Below, one piece after another: positions 34,462 to 45,240 of a stretch of 64,000 bases of DNA (within the stretch, counting starts at the first letter, position 1; every line of letters starts with the position of its first letter). The notes under the pieces were generated by a model. It did no database searches. It was given only the letters and a program-made list of their open reading frames with translations, and was not told where the DNA came from. The DNA comes from Hemicordylus capensis (Eukaryota > Chordata > Lepidosauria > Squamata > Cordylidae): contig NC_069660.1 in the NCBI RefSeq assembly GCF_027244095.1, positions 102,896,834 through 102,960,833 on the forward strand, read 5' to 3'. A program made the position numbers and the translations under genes.

Positions 34462-34917
34462 TCTATATAATTAATTCTTTTAGCCGGCATGCGTGTCCAG
34501 GATTTGGCGGCGGAATTCTCGTGACACGCTGCGAGAGTTCCGGCGAGAGGCCCAGCCAAGTGAGGAGGGAGGAGGAGAGGGAGAAGAAAATGGTGGCGGC
34601 GGGCGGGCGGAGGAGTAGAGGAGAGAAAAGCAGCAGCGGCAGGCGGGTGGAAGTGGGGAGAAAAAAGCAGAGAAAAGTGGCAGCTGTGGGCAGACGGGAG
34701 GGAGAAAAAAACGGTGGCGGCGGAGCCCTTTTTGGCCACTCGCCGCCCGGTGAGGCTCTGTGTGGGGGGAGGAATGGTGGGGGGAGGAATGGGAGGGGGG
34801 AGAGCTAGATAGCATGGAGCTGAAGGGAAGGGGAAGAGAGGAGAGACCGGGGCAGGAGGGAGGGGAAAACAGCTGGACCCAAAGCGCCGCACAGATGCTC
34901 TGTGCGGAGTCGGCTAG
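34462..34917 (+). mobile_element. Non-autonomous Helitron (copy 1)
   Basis: The 5' end TCTATATAATTAATTC is preceded by A. The 3' end has a 9-bp hairpin CCGCACAGA-TGC-TCTGTGCGG (34887-34907), six bases, then CTAG (34914-34917) followed by T. The 5'-TC, subterminal hairpin, CTAG-3' and insertion between A and T are diagnostic of Helitrons. The body is purine-rich (GGAGGAGAGG...). It has no Rep/helicase gene, so movement relied on an autonomous partner. Confidence 0.88.
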
Positions 34918-36654
34918 TTACCTATAATTTTATTAATGTTGTGCAGCATGCTCACTAGGATGCTTATGAGCTCACCCATCCTATAACTTTCTGTAACGTA
35001 ATGTATATTGGCTTCTTGGCATCTGAAAACATATTAGAATGTGCATCATAGTATTTGGATTATATGTGGCTAAGCTGCCCAGGCTAGCAACAGTCTTTTT
35101 TGCCTCCATGGAGTTCTCTCGTGGATGTACCCATTGGGATGTCTTCTTCCTCTCTCTGCTCTATCCCCTCTACCAAGTCACAAATTATCATGGGTTATAG
35201 TAACTACTTGGCCAAGATTTGTTACTTGTAGCAGCTCATTAAACAAATCAATAAAATATGTCTTCCTAACAGTACTCACTGTTAGGACTTCAAAAATGGT
35301 CAGTCCCCTACCCCACTTATTTAAATGCACAGTTGAGGCCCAATCTTACCAGAGTTAGGATTACTGTAGTACAAGACATTGACCTTTTCCTGAGCATGGT
35401 GATCTTTAAGGACATACAGGTCTCTTTGTGGACCAGCAGCAAACCTATGGGAGGTCTAAGGTTGCAGTCCTAAACACACTAACTAGGGAATAAACTCCAT
35501 TGAACACAATGGGACTTTCAAGCAAACATGCATAGGATTGTGCAGCACAGGTACGTTCAGATGGAATGCCAAGCTATGGTTTGGTGTTATGTGAATAAGC
35601 ATTGAGGAGCCTTAGATGTGTTTGTTTCCTCTCTCTTCCCACACTGAAACATCTTCCTTCCAATTCTTGTTTGCAGCAAACCAGTTTGCCAGTTCATTGG
35701 AACAGGAACACTGTGATTTGTGCTTGCCTGCAAACCAGGTTGCGCACTAGAATAGGATACAACAAAGCAGACACGCATCAAAATGGACAAGCCTCCTCAT
35801 CTTACTGTAATACCAAAAAATATAGATGCTTTTCTCCATAGCTCTAAGTAAATGCAAAGTACTTGTAAAGACACAGCTTAGGATACCAATACCTAAGTGC
35901 CAATTAACAGAAGTGTAGATAATTTAAAATGGAATATCTGCAAAATTTTGTCTACTCCTGAGCTTAATGGTTTAGGTTTTTAAAAATTGTTCTGTAGAAT
36001 GTTAATGTTTTGCCTTGGAACAATATGTCAAATTGCTGTGGTTGACATCCAGATTAGTATTGTTAGCGCAACTAGACAAGTTGCACACACTTAAAAGAAT
36101 TTGTGGAGCCATTCAACGTTGCGGTATGTCACAGTGTTGCTCAAACACTAGATCTAAGGATGAATGACAAAGATTATGCAGTTAGTGGGTATGCAACAAA
36201 TTGTGCAACATGTTGTGCAATGCACTGTACAACTTATTAACATCTTCTAGTGCAAGGGCTAGTATGGAACAGATACTCCTCTCTTTGTACAATGTCTTTG
36301 AGTGATGTCCTTGAGCTAGCACATCAGCATTATGCTAGCACAATACTAGTATAGATGTATGCCTGTCAGTCTAACCATATCCGAGCTGCTTGCTGTTACA
36401 GGGTTGCAGCAATCAAATACTTTGAAAACTTTTACATGTGAAATGTAAGAAGCTCCTGCAAATGTTACATGTTCACTGTGGCAAATATCAGAAAATCCAG
36501 CATCTACTGCTTGAGGCACTTAGATCTGATATTAGCTTCCTAACCAACATATGGCAAATATGTGGGTTAGCTTGTTGGGTCACACTTTGTAAGTGACAAT
36601 CCTGACTAATGAAGTACTCTATGTGCATGTAAGTGGGTTCTGCAAGAGTGTAGC
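34918..36654. other. No recognisable gene
   Basis: Nothing supported. About 36050-36400 has several short palindromes around 'tgcaacatgttgtgcaa' that may belong to an unassigned MITE. Confidence 0.4.
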
Positions 36655-37245
36655 AGCACCCATAAGAACAGCCCTGCCAGATCAGGCCCAAGGCCTATCT
36701 AGTCCAGCATCCTGTTTTACACAGTGGCCCACCAGAGCCAGTGGCCAACCAGAGTCCACAGGCAAGAGGTGAGGCATGCCCCCTTTCTTGCTGTTGCACC
36801 CCTACAACTGGTACTGAAAGGCATTGCGCCTCTGAGTCTGGAGGTGGCCCACAGACACCAGACTAGTAGCCATTCAAAGACCTGTCCTCCATGAATCTGT
36901 CTAAGCCCATTTTAAAGCCACCCAAGCTAGTGGCCATCACCACATCCCATGGCAAAGAATTCCATAGATTAGTTATGCACTGTGTGAAAAAGTACTTCCT
37001 CTTGTCCGTACTAAATTTCCTGATCTTCAGTTTCATGGGATGACCCCTGGTTCTAGTGGAGAAAAATTTCTCTGTCCACTCTCTCCACTCCATGCATAAT
37101 TTTATACACCTCAATCATGCATGCCCTTAATCGACTCTTTTCCAAAGTAAAGTGGTTATGTAGCCTAGCCTCATAAGGAAGGTGCTCCACCCCTTGCACA
37201 ACTCCTCTTGTCCTGCACTCATGCTGTTGCAAAAGAGGACTTAGA
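36655..37245 (-). mobile_element. CR1 LINE 3' portion
   Basis: Antisense reading ends 'caggcccaaggcctatctag' (complement of the CR1 3' end) and encodes 'FFSTRTRGHPMKLKIRKF' and 'FFTQCITNLWNSLPWDVV', matching the CR1 at 27.5-28.5 kb. It is 5'-truncated, with frameshifts. Confidence 0.88.
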
Positions 37246-37454
37246 ACTTCCTGTGCTCCAGAAGTGTTTAGTAAGACTGGAAACACATTGCTCCTGTTTC
37301 CAATCTTACTTCCAGAGCACAGGGACTCCTCTGGACCCTTATCTCTCTTGCACAGCAGTGCAAGCACAGTAGCACCAGGGGAAATACAGTACCTGAAGGA
37401 TTCTGCTGCGTGCCCACACACTCTACTTATGCATATACTTCATTTGTCAGGGCA

Positions 37455-37870
37455 GAGTACATTATTTATTTATTTATTAAGATACATGGCATTTTACAAA
37501 GAATTAAGGAGTCAAGGCACGGCCCGTGAACACGCCTCCGGGGGGGGGGGAGCGGAAGGCGGTATCTTTAAGTGTAAACGGAGCCGGTGCTCTATGCCGC
37601 CCAGCTGCCCCCACAGTGGGGAATCGCCTCCGCCACTCACCTGGCTCTCACCGAGGAGAGCCCCCACCAGCAGCCAGGTGAGTGGTGGAGGCGATTCCCC
37701 ACCGCGGGGGCTGCTAGGCAGTACGGAGCACCAGTTCCGTTTACACTTAAAATACTGCCCGCCGTGGAGGCACGTTCACGGGCCACGCCTGAAGGAGTCC
37801 CTGCTCAAGGGGCTTCCAATCTAGAAATCAACACAAGGAAGACAACAGAAGAAAAGAAGGGAAACTGAGG
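37455..37870. repeat. Dispersed repeat hosting a hAT MITE
   Basis: Flanks 'ttatttattaagatacatgg' and 'ggggcttccaatctagaaat' read continuously once the MITE and one 8-bp duplicate are removed. It resembles the tail at 15638-15893. Confidence 0.55.
37514..37792. mobile_element. Fold-back hAT-type MITE
   Basis: The two halves are inverted copies: left '..ggcacggcccgtgaacac' pairs with right '..gttcacgggccacgcctg', continuing through 'gtgtaaacggagccggtgct' and its partner. It is flanked by an exact 8-bp duplication AAGGAGTC (37506-37513 and 37793-37800). The right terminus reads CAGGC when reverse-complemented, as in hAT elements. Confidence 0.85.
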
Positions 37871-38006
37871 CAGGTCTAAACAGGTAAAATATGAGATTAT
37901 TTCAATTACAAGTACTTAGGCTTAATTACAGCCACATTTGGGAACTAGACCAAATGTGTTTCTCTATAAGAACATTATCTCCGTGGAAGAAAAGTATCAT
38001 GGATAT

Positions 38007-38175
38007 CAGGGTTCCCAACCTGTGGTACTCCAGAGGTTGCTGAACTACAACTCCCATCATCTCGAGCCACAATAAATTGTGACTGGAGATGGGAGATGTA
38101 GTTCAGCAACATCCGATGTGTGACTGGGAGATGTAGTTCAGCAATATCTGGTGTACCACAGGTTGGGAATGCCTT
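38007..38175. mobile_element. Fold-back MITE ('ttcccaacctgtggta' type)
   Basis: Starts CAGGGTTCCCAACCTGTGGT and ends 'accacaggttgggaatgcct'. The inner arms 'ctgaactacaactcccatc' and 'gggagatgtagttcagcaa' also pair. A short internal tandem duplication lies at 38080-38145. The target duplication is unclear. Confidence 0.7.
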
Positions 38176-38559
38176 ATGTATACAATGATCAAAAGTGTGC
38201 ACCTACATGGAACTTCTAGTGCTTCCATTATATAGTGACACCATAATAATGACTGACAGTGCCATCATAATTGAAGCAAAATAATCTGTTTGTTTGCTTT
38301 GTTCAATTATCAGAGGCACTGCTTTGTTGCTGTTCACCATTCTCATATGCATTTCATCCCACAAGCGTATGTGTGTAAAAATACCTGGACACAGGTGCTT
38401 GAACAATTGAGCACACAAGCACAAGAAGCCAGCCTTGCAAATAAGAACAGAGAGGGCTGTTACTCATGCCCTCCTTTCGTTGCATAGTCCATGCTAGGAT
38501 GATACCAAGGATCACTACCATTGTACAGTGCATTTCCACACCGCCACCACTAGTTGTCA

Positions 38560-38733
38560 ACAGATATCCTGGTGGTGGCATTTTCCCTGAGGGCAGTTCA
38601 TATTATAGCTGTTAGGAAGATGCTGAAAGGCATCATCTCACACTGCGTGGGAGATGGCAATGGTAAACCCCTCCTGTATTCTTCAAAAGAAAAGGAGTTG
38701 ACACTGACTCGACAGCACAACTATACCTTTAGA
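38560..38733 (+). mobile_element. tRNA SINE with RTE-type tail, 5'-truncated
   Basis: 'gatgctgaaaggcatcatct' and 'ggagatggcaatggtaaacc' match the antisense SINE at 9248-9503. It ends 'gacactgactcgacagcaca' 'actatacctttag'. Confidence 0.7.
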
Positions 38734-39261
38734 AAGCAGTCACTTAGTAGATGCTGTTGCAATTGGCTTCAGTGGGGCAACTGAAGTATTTAAACCACTA
38801 ATGAAGCACATATATGCACACTTACATACAAATGCAATAAACGGGGGCAAGCTTATAAGTAAACATTTCTATGAGTAAATAGCTGCAAATGGGGATTCCA
38901 GCATATGGAATGTACTGTATTAGAGATTGTTAAATACAGAATCAGGGTGCAGTTAAATTTCTTCTCTCTCTTCCTCTGCTGCCTTCTCCACAATTGAAAT
39001 GTTGGCAGTAAATTCTTCAGGGCAAAAGACCTGTCCTTTTTTTTTTTTTTTTTTTTGCTTATGACAGTCTCTAAGACACTGTATCAACTGAGCATGCTTC
39101 ATCAATCAACCAATCAATAAGCCAGCAAGCTGTAGTGAGAGAGAGAGAGAGAGAGAAAACACGTATCAGAAGTCTAGGTACAACTCTAATGAAAACTAGT
39201 ATGCTATAAAAGTTAGAAGATGTATGGTAGAAAGATGGATGGCACATGTGATAAAAAGGAG

Positions 39262-39400
39262 ACTCACAACTCTGGCAGGAATTCTTCTTCATGTCGTCAA
39301 GCTCTGTGCTGCTTAAAAGAGAGGATCCAGGGGCGGCTGGGCTCAAATCTTCTTGGAAAGTACGTCTTGTCAGGAGAAAACCTCCACTTCTCTCATCATT
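39262..39400 (-). other. ITGB3BP: Candidate ITGB3BP first exon (mostly 5' UTR)
   Basis: The - strand donor 'gagtt|gtgagt' at 39262-39267 is the best donor on that strand next to the CpG block. The only ATG here (ATG AAG AAG AAT) does not join in frame to the 31677-31721 exon, so the exon would be untranslated or the true first exon lies elsewhere. An alternative is ATG TG|gttgag at about 39635-39640, which would give M-C-V-K-R but has a weak donor. The left boundary is arbitrary. Confidence 0.3.
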
Positions 39401-39419
39401 TCACGTTGTAGGGTTTGGT

Positions 39420-39990
39420 TATGTTGACGCGCTAAGAGGGACAGTTGCCGTCACTGTTTCTTCCTGTCCTAAAATCCCAGAACTGGAAGGCTTGGTATTC
39501 TTTCTAATAACGAATGCCACCCAGGACTCAGCTGTGGCTCTCTCTTAGATGCAGCACCTTGCAATCTTTGAACCGAAGTGCCGATGGGATGGGGCAAGGG
39601 AGCATCTGTGTCTCAAGAGGACAAGGCAGCAAGCGCTCAACCACATCCCGTCTGCCTATCTGCCTGGACTGCCGCCTGCTCCGCCGCCACCCGGCCGATT
39701 CCTAGGGCATGATGGCAGCACATTAAGAGCCACCGCTTCAGCTTCCACGCCCCTCCTCGCCTGGAAATCCGAGACTCCCGCCTAGTCCCACAGCCGTGCA
39801 TCGCTCTAAGTCAGCCGGCTGGAAACATTCACTACCGCCGAGCTGCGAGGAAGAAGCCGTAGGAAGTTCCGTGGCCTGCCTAGCCGAAAAAGGCGACAGC
39901 AGCAAAGGAGGCTGGTGGCCTGGGGTGGTAGAAGGCGGAGACCAGAGGCCCAAAGCCTCCGTGGGCAGGTCGGCGTTTCCCCTCTTTTGC
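39420..39990. promoter_or_regulatory. CpG island, probable bidirectional promoter ITGB3BP/EFCAB7
   Basis: The only long CpG-dense block in the unique part of the window (for example 'ccgccgccacccggccg' near 39670 and 'ccgccgagctgcgagg' near 39836), set in AT-rich, CpG-poor DNA. It sits between a - strand gene and a + strand gene, the head-to-head arrangement known for the human pair. The untranslated first exon of EFCAB7 is expected here. 'gggcag|gtcggc' at 39968/39969 is one possible + donor. No TATA box is evident. Confidence 0.6.
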
Positions 39991-41021
39991 CTTGTTGTCT
40001 TCTTAGGTGCTTTCTATTCGCTCCTTACTTTCTTCTCGCTGTTCTTCTTTTCCCATTAGGTTTGTTGTTGTTGTTGTTGTTGTTGTTATTCCAAACGTGT
40101 AATGCGTGGAAAAGAAATGGCTTCGGGCTACAGAATTCGATTTTAAGATTTGGGAAGGTCAAATAAATTTAGAGTAAAATTTTCTTCTCGGTACTTAATT
40201 TTCAACAAGATATAAGCTGGCTGGGGTTCAGACTTGTATAGAATTTATTCGCTTTCATACCCTGCACAGTTTCAGAGATGCAAATCAGGATACCTTTGTA
40301 TACTCCTCATTTCTGCTTCGCTTCCAATAGTAAAGTTTACAAAAAGACTATTGTTTCTGTAGCTTACCTCTCAGTTGTGGTAAAGGCGAGCGTTTTACTG
40401 CCTTTGTTTGATCATTAAGTCATAGAAATTGCTATTTATTCTTTTCCTCTCATGCACATTTTTTAAAAAACATCTCCAGTATCTCTCCAAAAGGGAAAAC
40501 GGGGGCAGTGACTTACCAGGGACAGGTACCATAAAATAGGGGCAGCTGGAGAATACATGCATTTTCACATAATCGCAAATATTCTGGGAATTGCTATATT
40601 TATGCAGGAGATAAGAAAGAAGCTCTTTGCACATGCCCACCTGTGCTATCTCCTTGACTGTTAGTTTACAATATACCAAACCTAACAGGCCATGAGGCAA
40701 ACTAGAAAAGAACTTCATAGAAAATGAGTCCCATGGCAACCCCTCTCCCATTTCCAGGGACTATGTAATCATTGTATTTTTGAATACCAACAACCCCCCC
40801 ACCCCCAATCCTTAGGTTAATTTACTGTAGGGTTTTTTTTGTTTTTTGTTTTGCTAAGACACATATAAAGAACAGACCTAAAACTGAATGCCATACCCAG
40901 CTGGTGTAAGAAGAATTTCTCCGGAATGCTCTTGAGGAAATAATAGTTCGTAGACCTCCGAAGAGTGGTCTTTCAACTGCATGTTATATACACCAACATT
41001 TTCTGCACTTAACCTGCTATA
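39991..41021. other. EFCAB7 intron 1, no feature recognised
   Basis: Contains a short (GTT)n near 40062-40086 and nothing else assignable. Confidence 0.4.
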
Positions 41022-41165
41022 GGAACATAGGAAGATGCCATATATTGAGTCAGACCATTGGTCCATCTAGCTCAGTATTGTCAAAACACAGACTGGCAGT
41101 GGCTTCTCCAAGGCTGTAGGTAGGAATCTATCTCGGGACACTCCTCCAGAGTGATTATATTCCTC
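41022..41165 (-). mobile_element. 5S-SINE tail, 5'-truncated
   Basis: Antisense 'aggaacataggaagatgcca' to 'ggcagtggcttctccaaggc'. The head is absent. Confidence 0.75.
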
Positions 41166-41755
41166 TTGCAGATTATCAGTGGTATTATCACTCTCCAGTT
41201 CTCTTCAATTGCATATTATCGAGCAGGTGAGCAAACTTGCAGTAAAGACTAAAAAAAGTGTTGGTTAAGTTAACACAAAACTGATCTGTTTTATTGGTGG
41301 ATTTTGTCACAGCATGAGAGGGCTGTAGTGACAAGATAGTGAAAAAGGTGGCAGATATAATGTCAGATGTACACAAAGAAAAATCTTGATGATGACAATG
41401 TGAAAAGATGAGATCTAAAACAATGTCCAATGATCAATCCATTTGACGATCCGCTAAACAGTCTTGTACACTGAAGTTCTGCTGCTGTTTGCAAAAGTGA
41501 AATCACAAATGATTTTCCAACTGCTCAAGAGTGAGATGGGATTGCACTGATGAACTCCGAAAATGAGAAACTGCTTTCACATACCTGGGACATTTTTGCC
41601 CTTTAAAAGGCAAGATCTGAAAACATTCAGTGATAAATTAAAACAGGTTTTTTAAAAAAGTTATCAACAAAGACATAACTCTTGAGTATGTTAAGAAACT
41701 CTTTTCAAGACTTTTAGCAATAGGCCAGCATAGGAAAACTGACTGACATCAGAGT

Positions 41756-41843
41756 CAGGGGCGTAACTACTATTAGGCAAGGGGAGGTGGCTGCCTGGGA
41801 GCCCCCATGCCTCGAGGGGCAACCCACAGGCAAGTCACATGTG

Positions 41844-41883
<40 letters not shown>

Positions 41884-41944
41884 CAGCGAGGGGCCCATTT
41901 TAAAATTTTGTCTCTGGGCCCACTCCAGCCTTGTTACGCCCCTG
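41756..41944. mobile_element. hAT-type MITE with (GT)n
   Basis: Terminal repeats CAGGGGCGTAAC / GTTACGCCCCTG are exact over 12 bp, with an exact 8-bp duplication ATCAGAGT on both sides (41748-41755 and 41945-41952). The interior contains about 18 GT units (41845-41882). Confidence 0.92.
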
Positions 41945-41949
41945 ATCAG

Positions 41950-42253
41950 AGTGAAGCAAGAGCTGAACCCTTACAAAGTGTGCTGTGGAGCTCAGCCAAA
42001 GGCTTACAGCACAGCCAATCACTGCTCTCCCCTCCCTCCAAAAGTATTTTTTGGCTTCTAGAAATATGTCCCTGAGGGCTACACAACCTTCAGGAACATA
42101 TTTCTGGAAGCCAAAATGTACTTTTGGAGGGAAGGGAAAGCAGTGAAAATAATCCCTTCCTCTGCATGTACGATTAGCTGTACAGGAAGCCTTTGGCTGA
42201 GCTTTGCAGCAGCCTCTTTATCAGAGAGTGTAGCTCTTGCTCCACCCATGAAA
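41950..42253. mobile_element. Large fold-back element, about 120-nt arms
   Basis: Left arm 'agcaagagct...gctcagccaaaggctta' through 'ggcttctagaaatatgtccc' 'tgag' pairs with the right arm ending 'agctcttgctccac'. The centre is 'gaggg-ctacacaac-cttc'. A similar core ('gttcatgagggctgtgcaac' 'cctcagg') occurs near 48008-48040. A hAT MITE inserted right at its left edge. Confidence 0.7.
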
Positions 42254-42365
42254 TGCTGTGAAGCATGTCAGCTACTGATCTGAGAGAAAGCCGAAAGGTT
42301 TGTACCTCTCACATTTATGGAGTGTGATTCAAGAAGAGCTTTCTATATTAAATGAAAGGAAAAGA

Positions 42366-42545
42366 CTGTTGGTTGGTTTGTCTGTCTGTCTAGCATATCT
42401 TTATACTCCCTAAAATGCACATCTCTAGGCAGTGTACAAAATTAAAACACAACACATATAGAACAGAATAAAACAGTTAATTTTTTTTCAAAATAAAAAT
42501 AGCATAAGATTAAAAAATTAAACAATTTAAAATTAATTTAAGTTA
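42366..42545 (-). mobile_element. L2-type LINE 3' tail
   Basis: Antisense 'atctttatactccctaaaat' 'gcacatctctaggcagtgta' corresponds to the tail of the L2 at 11335-11450. It is heavily truncated. Confidence 0.6.
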
Positions 42546-44499
42546 AAAGCCAGAATTCATCTTCATGCCATTTGATGTGGCATGAAGATGAAGAGTTTCT
42601 TGATGTGTTCACTGATCTTGTGAAAGAGTTCACACTGCAAGAATCAAACTGTCCTGTGACTGAGAAATTAGTGTGTCATTTATATGGCCAATCTTAATCA
42701 CCAAGTATATTATGCATAGCATCATCCCTATTTCTTCAGTGAAAATATGTGATGCTGCATACCAGAAAAGCAAAAGGGAAAACCATCAAGCTACTATAAT
42801 GAAGTGATCTCTGTTTCACATGGTGAGCACTTGTTCACCTGTTGGCCATGGCTGGCACAAATGCAGCGATTACATAGTCCCTGGGGGCCTCACCTCATGG
42901 CCTCTAAACCATGAGGTTATAAAACCAAACAAACAAACTTTGAACTTTAACTCGTGTACAGATTAAGTGCTGTTTGTCTGTAAGAAGACCAAAAATGTTA
43001 TGGCACTGTAGGAATTAGCTGTGCTGTTGCTTTATTAGACTGTTAATTAAATGTGACTTCGAGAGTAAATACAGTAAGGTTTTGGTTAGAGAGTAAGGCA
43101 GGAATGGTTTCTTCCCTAAAGCAGTGCTCCTGCTACTTGAGTAAACACCAGAAATGTGTGCTTTGCTACTCTCTTCCCCATAAGGTATTTTTATCTTATG
43201 CCATTCAAGGGTATGCATATCATTTGGATGTAAATTCAAATAGGACACTCTCAATTAAGTGTGCATAGAATTGCAGCCTAACTGGCCTTTATAAAGGCTA
43301 CCATTCCAAGAAAGGTTATAAGCTATGGTTAGTAGATGTTCCTATTTGTACCAATTTGTTTTCAAGCCTTGTACTGGATGTGCTAATTCAGTACATCTCA
43401 TTTGGACAGCCTGCACTGATTTCCAGGTAGACTGCATGGTAGACTAAGTGATCATGTGCCCCCCCCCCAAACAATACTGACCTTTTTTGGATGGAGGCAT
43501 AGGTAAGCGGGCATGTTCTGGACTGGAAAACTATTCCAGCTATACAGGTGCTTTCCATCACTACCTCCTCTGTCATTGAACCTCCTTCCTCTGTGCACTT
43601 GTAGTGGAAAGGGGGAAGGATGGAGTGGAGCACCTTCTCCCCATTTTCTCTTCCAATCTCTGTCCCTTCCCTTTCCATGTGCCTGCAAAATGGAGGGGAA
43701 AGTGGCCCAGCTGGCTCTTATGGTACACAGGATCCTTAGCCGTGTTCTTCAGTGACACAGCTGCTGGGTTCAATGGAGGGAGTGACAGCTGGCCCTCACA
43801 CCCAGCAGCAACTCATCTGCTGTGCTCAGTGGAGGAAGCGATGGTGATTGTTGGGAAGCCCAAGAAAAGTGCTGTTAACTCCACCTATAACTCTGTTTTT
43901 AAAATAACTCAGTGGGGAAGCCAGGAAGGAAGGAAGATAGATCTAGTTAGGCCTGTCCCACCCCACCCCACCCCAATTTCACATGATGGCAAGGCTATTG
44001 CAAGAAGTGATTGTAAAGGGGAGGTAAACTTGATAATAAAGCAAGTTCTGTGATCCAAGGACCAAGTCCTAATGTGACCTTGCAATACCTCTGGCAAAAA
44101 CATGCCATTTATAACAAGAATGTATTGGTGATTAATGACTTCATAACCAGACAAAATTGTTGGATTAAACCTTCCATGATTCTCAAAATAGAGAGAGGCT
44201 GTAGGCCTGAGTCAGACCTTGTGGGCCCAGGCCCTGGATCTTTTAAGCGACTAGCAACACCCCTGCTTCCATAGAGATCGGGGCTGTTGGTGTACTCCTG
44301 CTTTTCCCCTCCATGTTGATTCGGAATATTTGAAGAGGCCTCATGGCTGCAATCATATGCATGCCTATCTGGGAATAAACCACATAGAATTCAGTGGGAT
44401 TCTTTTCAGAAGAAACATTCAAAGGACTGGTCTGCAAGAGCTTTTACAGATTATTTGGTTTTTTGCACAGAGAATGCATGCTGGTAACTAAATTTTTAA
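42546..44499. other. EFCAB7 intron 1, no feature recognised
   Basis: Short open frames only (longest about 149 codons at 43604-44053, low-complexity and without similarity). Confidence 0.4.
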
Positions 44500-45240
44500 G
44501 CTCACAAGAACAGCCCTGCTGGATCAGGCCCAAGGACTATCTAGTCCTGTTTCACACAGTGACACACCAGATGCCTCTGGAAAGCCCACAGGCAGGAACT
44601 GAGGACATGTCATCTTTCCTGCTATTGCTTAATTCAACTGGTATTTAGAAGCATCTAACCTTTGAAGCTGAGAGTGGGCTATACCCCTAATGATAGAATC
44701 GCCCACTACTAGGAGACACCCACCCCCCTGAAGAGTATCAACGATATGATGCGAGAGGATATGGGCTCATTATCCATGGAAGGTGTCCCTTCTAAGAGAG
44801 TGTTTCCCTCTTCCTTGGAATGATGTCCTCCTTTCCTGAGACCTGCATTCTCCATGTCAGCAGAGGGACCATCATCCTGGGAGAGGGATGCCTCTATCAT
44901 GTCCTTGAAAGTCTCGTCCACATAACTCTCTGAGCTTCTCCCGATCAGGCACCAGCCAGGAGCTCCTTGCACCGAGCACACACCCATGACTCCTGCTCAT
45001 CGAGCAGGTAGTCATACATGCAACATTCTGTGCAATACGCTGGGAAGCATCCCCTCATCTGCTGGCTTTCTACCTTAATGACTGATTTTGTTGGCTGTTT
45101 AGAGTATTTGCAGATTGTTTGTTTGAAAGTTAGGTCTTAGCTGAAGTTGTCAGCTATTCAACAGTTTAAACTGTTGAATATAAAAGAGGGAGTAGTACTT
45201 ACCTTCTCTTCCCACTGAACATGTGATCAAGAAGGGCTGC
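44500..45240 (-). mobile_element. Internally deleted CR1 LINE (ORF1 joined to 3' end)
   Basis: The 3' terminus at 44505-44660 is the usual CR1 ending (antisense 'agccctgctggatcaggccc'). Directly upstream on the - strand is ORF1 sequence: a Cys-rich module 'CTECCMYDYLLDEQESWV' 'CARCKELL' (about 44950-45050), then 'VGDSIIRGI' (44680-44712), the G-D-S block of the ORF1 esterase-like domain. ORF2 is missing entirely, so about 3 kb was deleted inside the element before or after insertion. Confidence 0.7.

Noticed and set aside
34377-34892. Overlapping open frames of 111-167 codons on both strands
   Set aside because: They sit in the purine-rich body of a non-autonomous Helitron and give low-complexity Pro/Ser or Arg/Gly sequence.
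37264-37824. 186-codon + strand frame
   Set aside because: It spans a CR1 fragment, a dispersed repeat and a hAT MITE, so no single gene could produce it.
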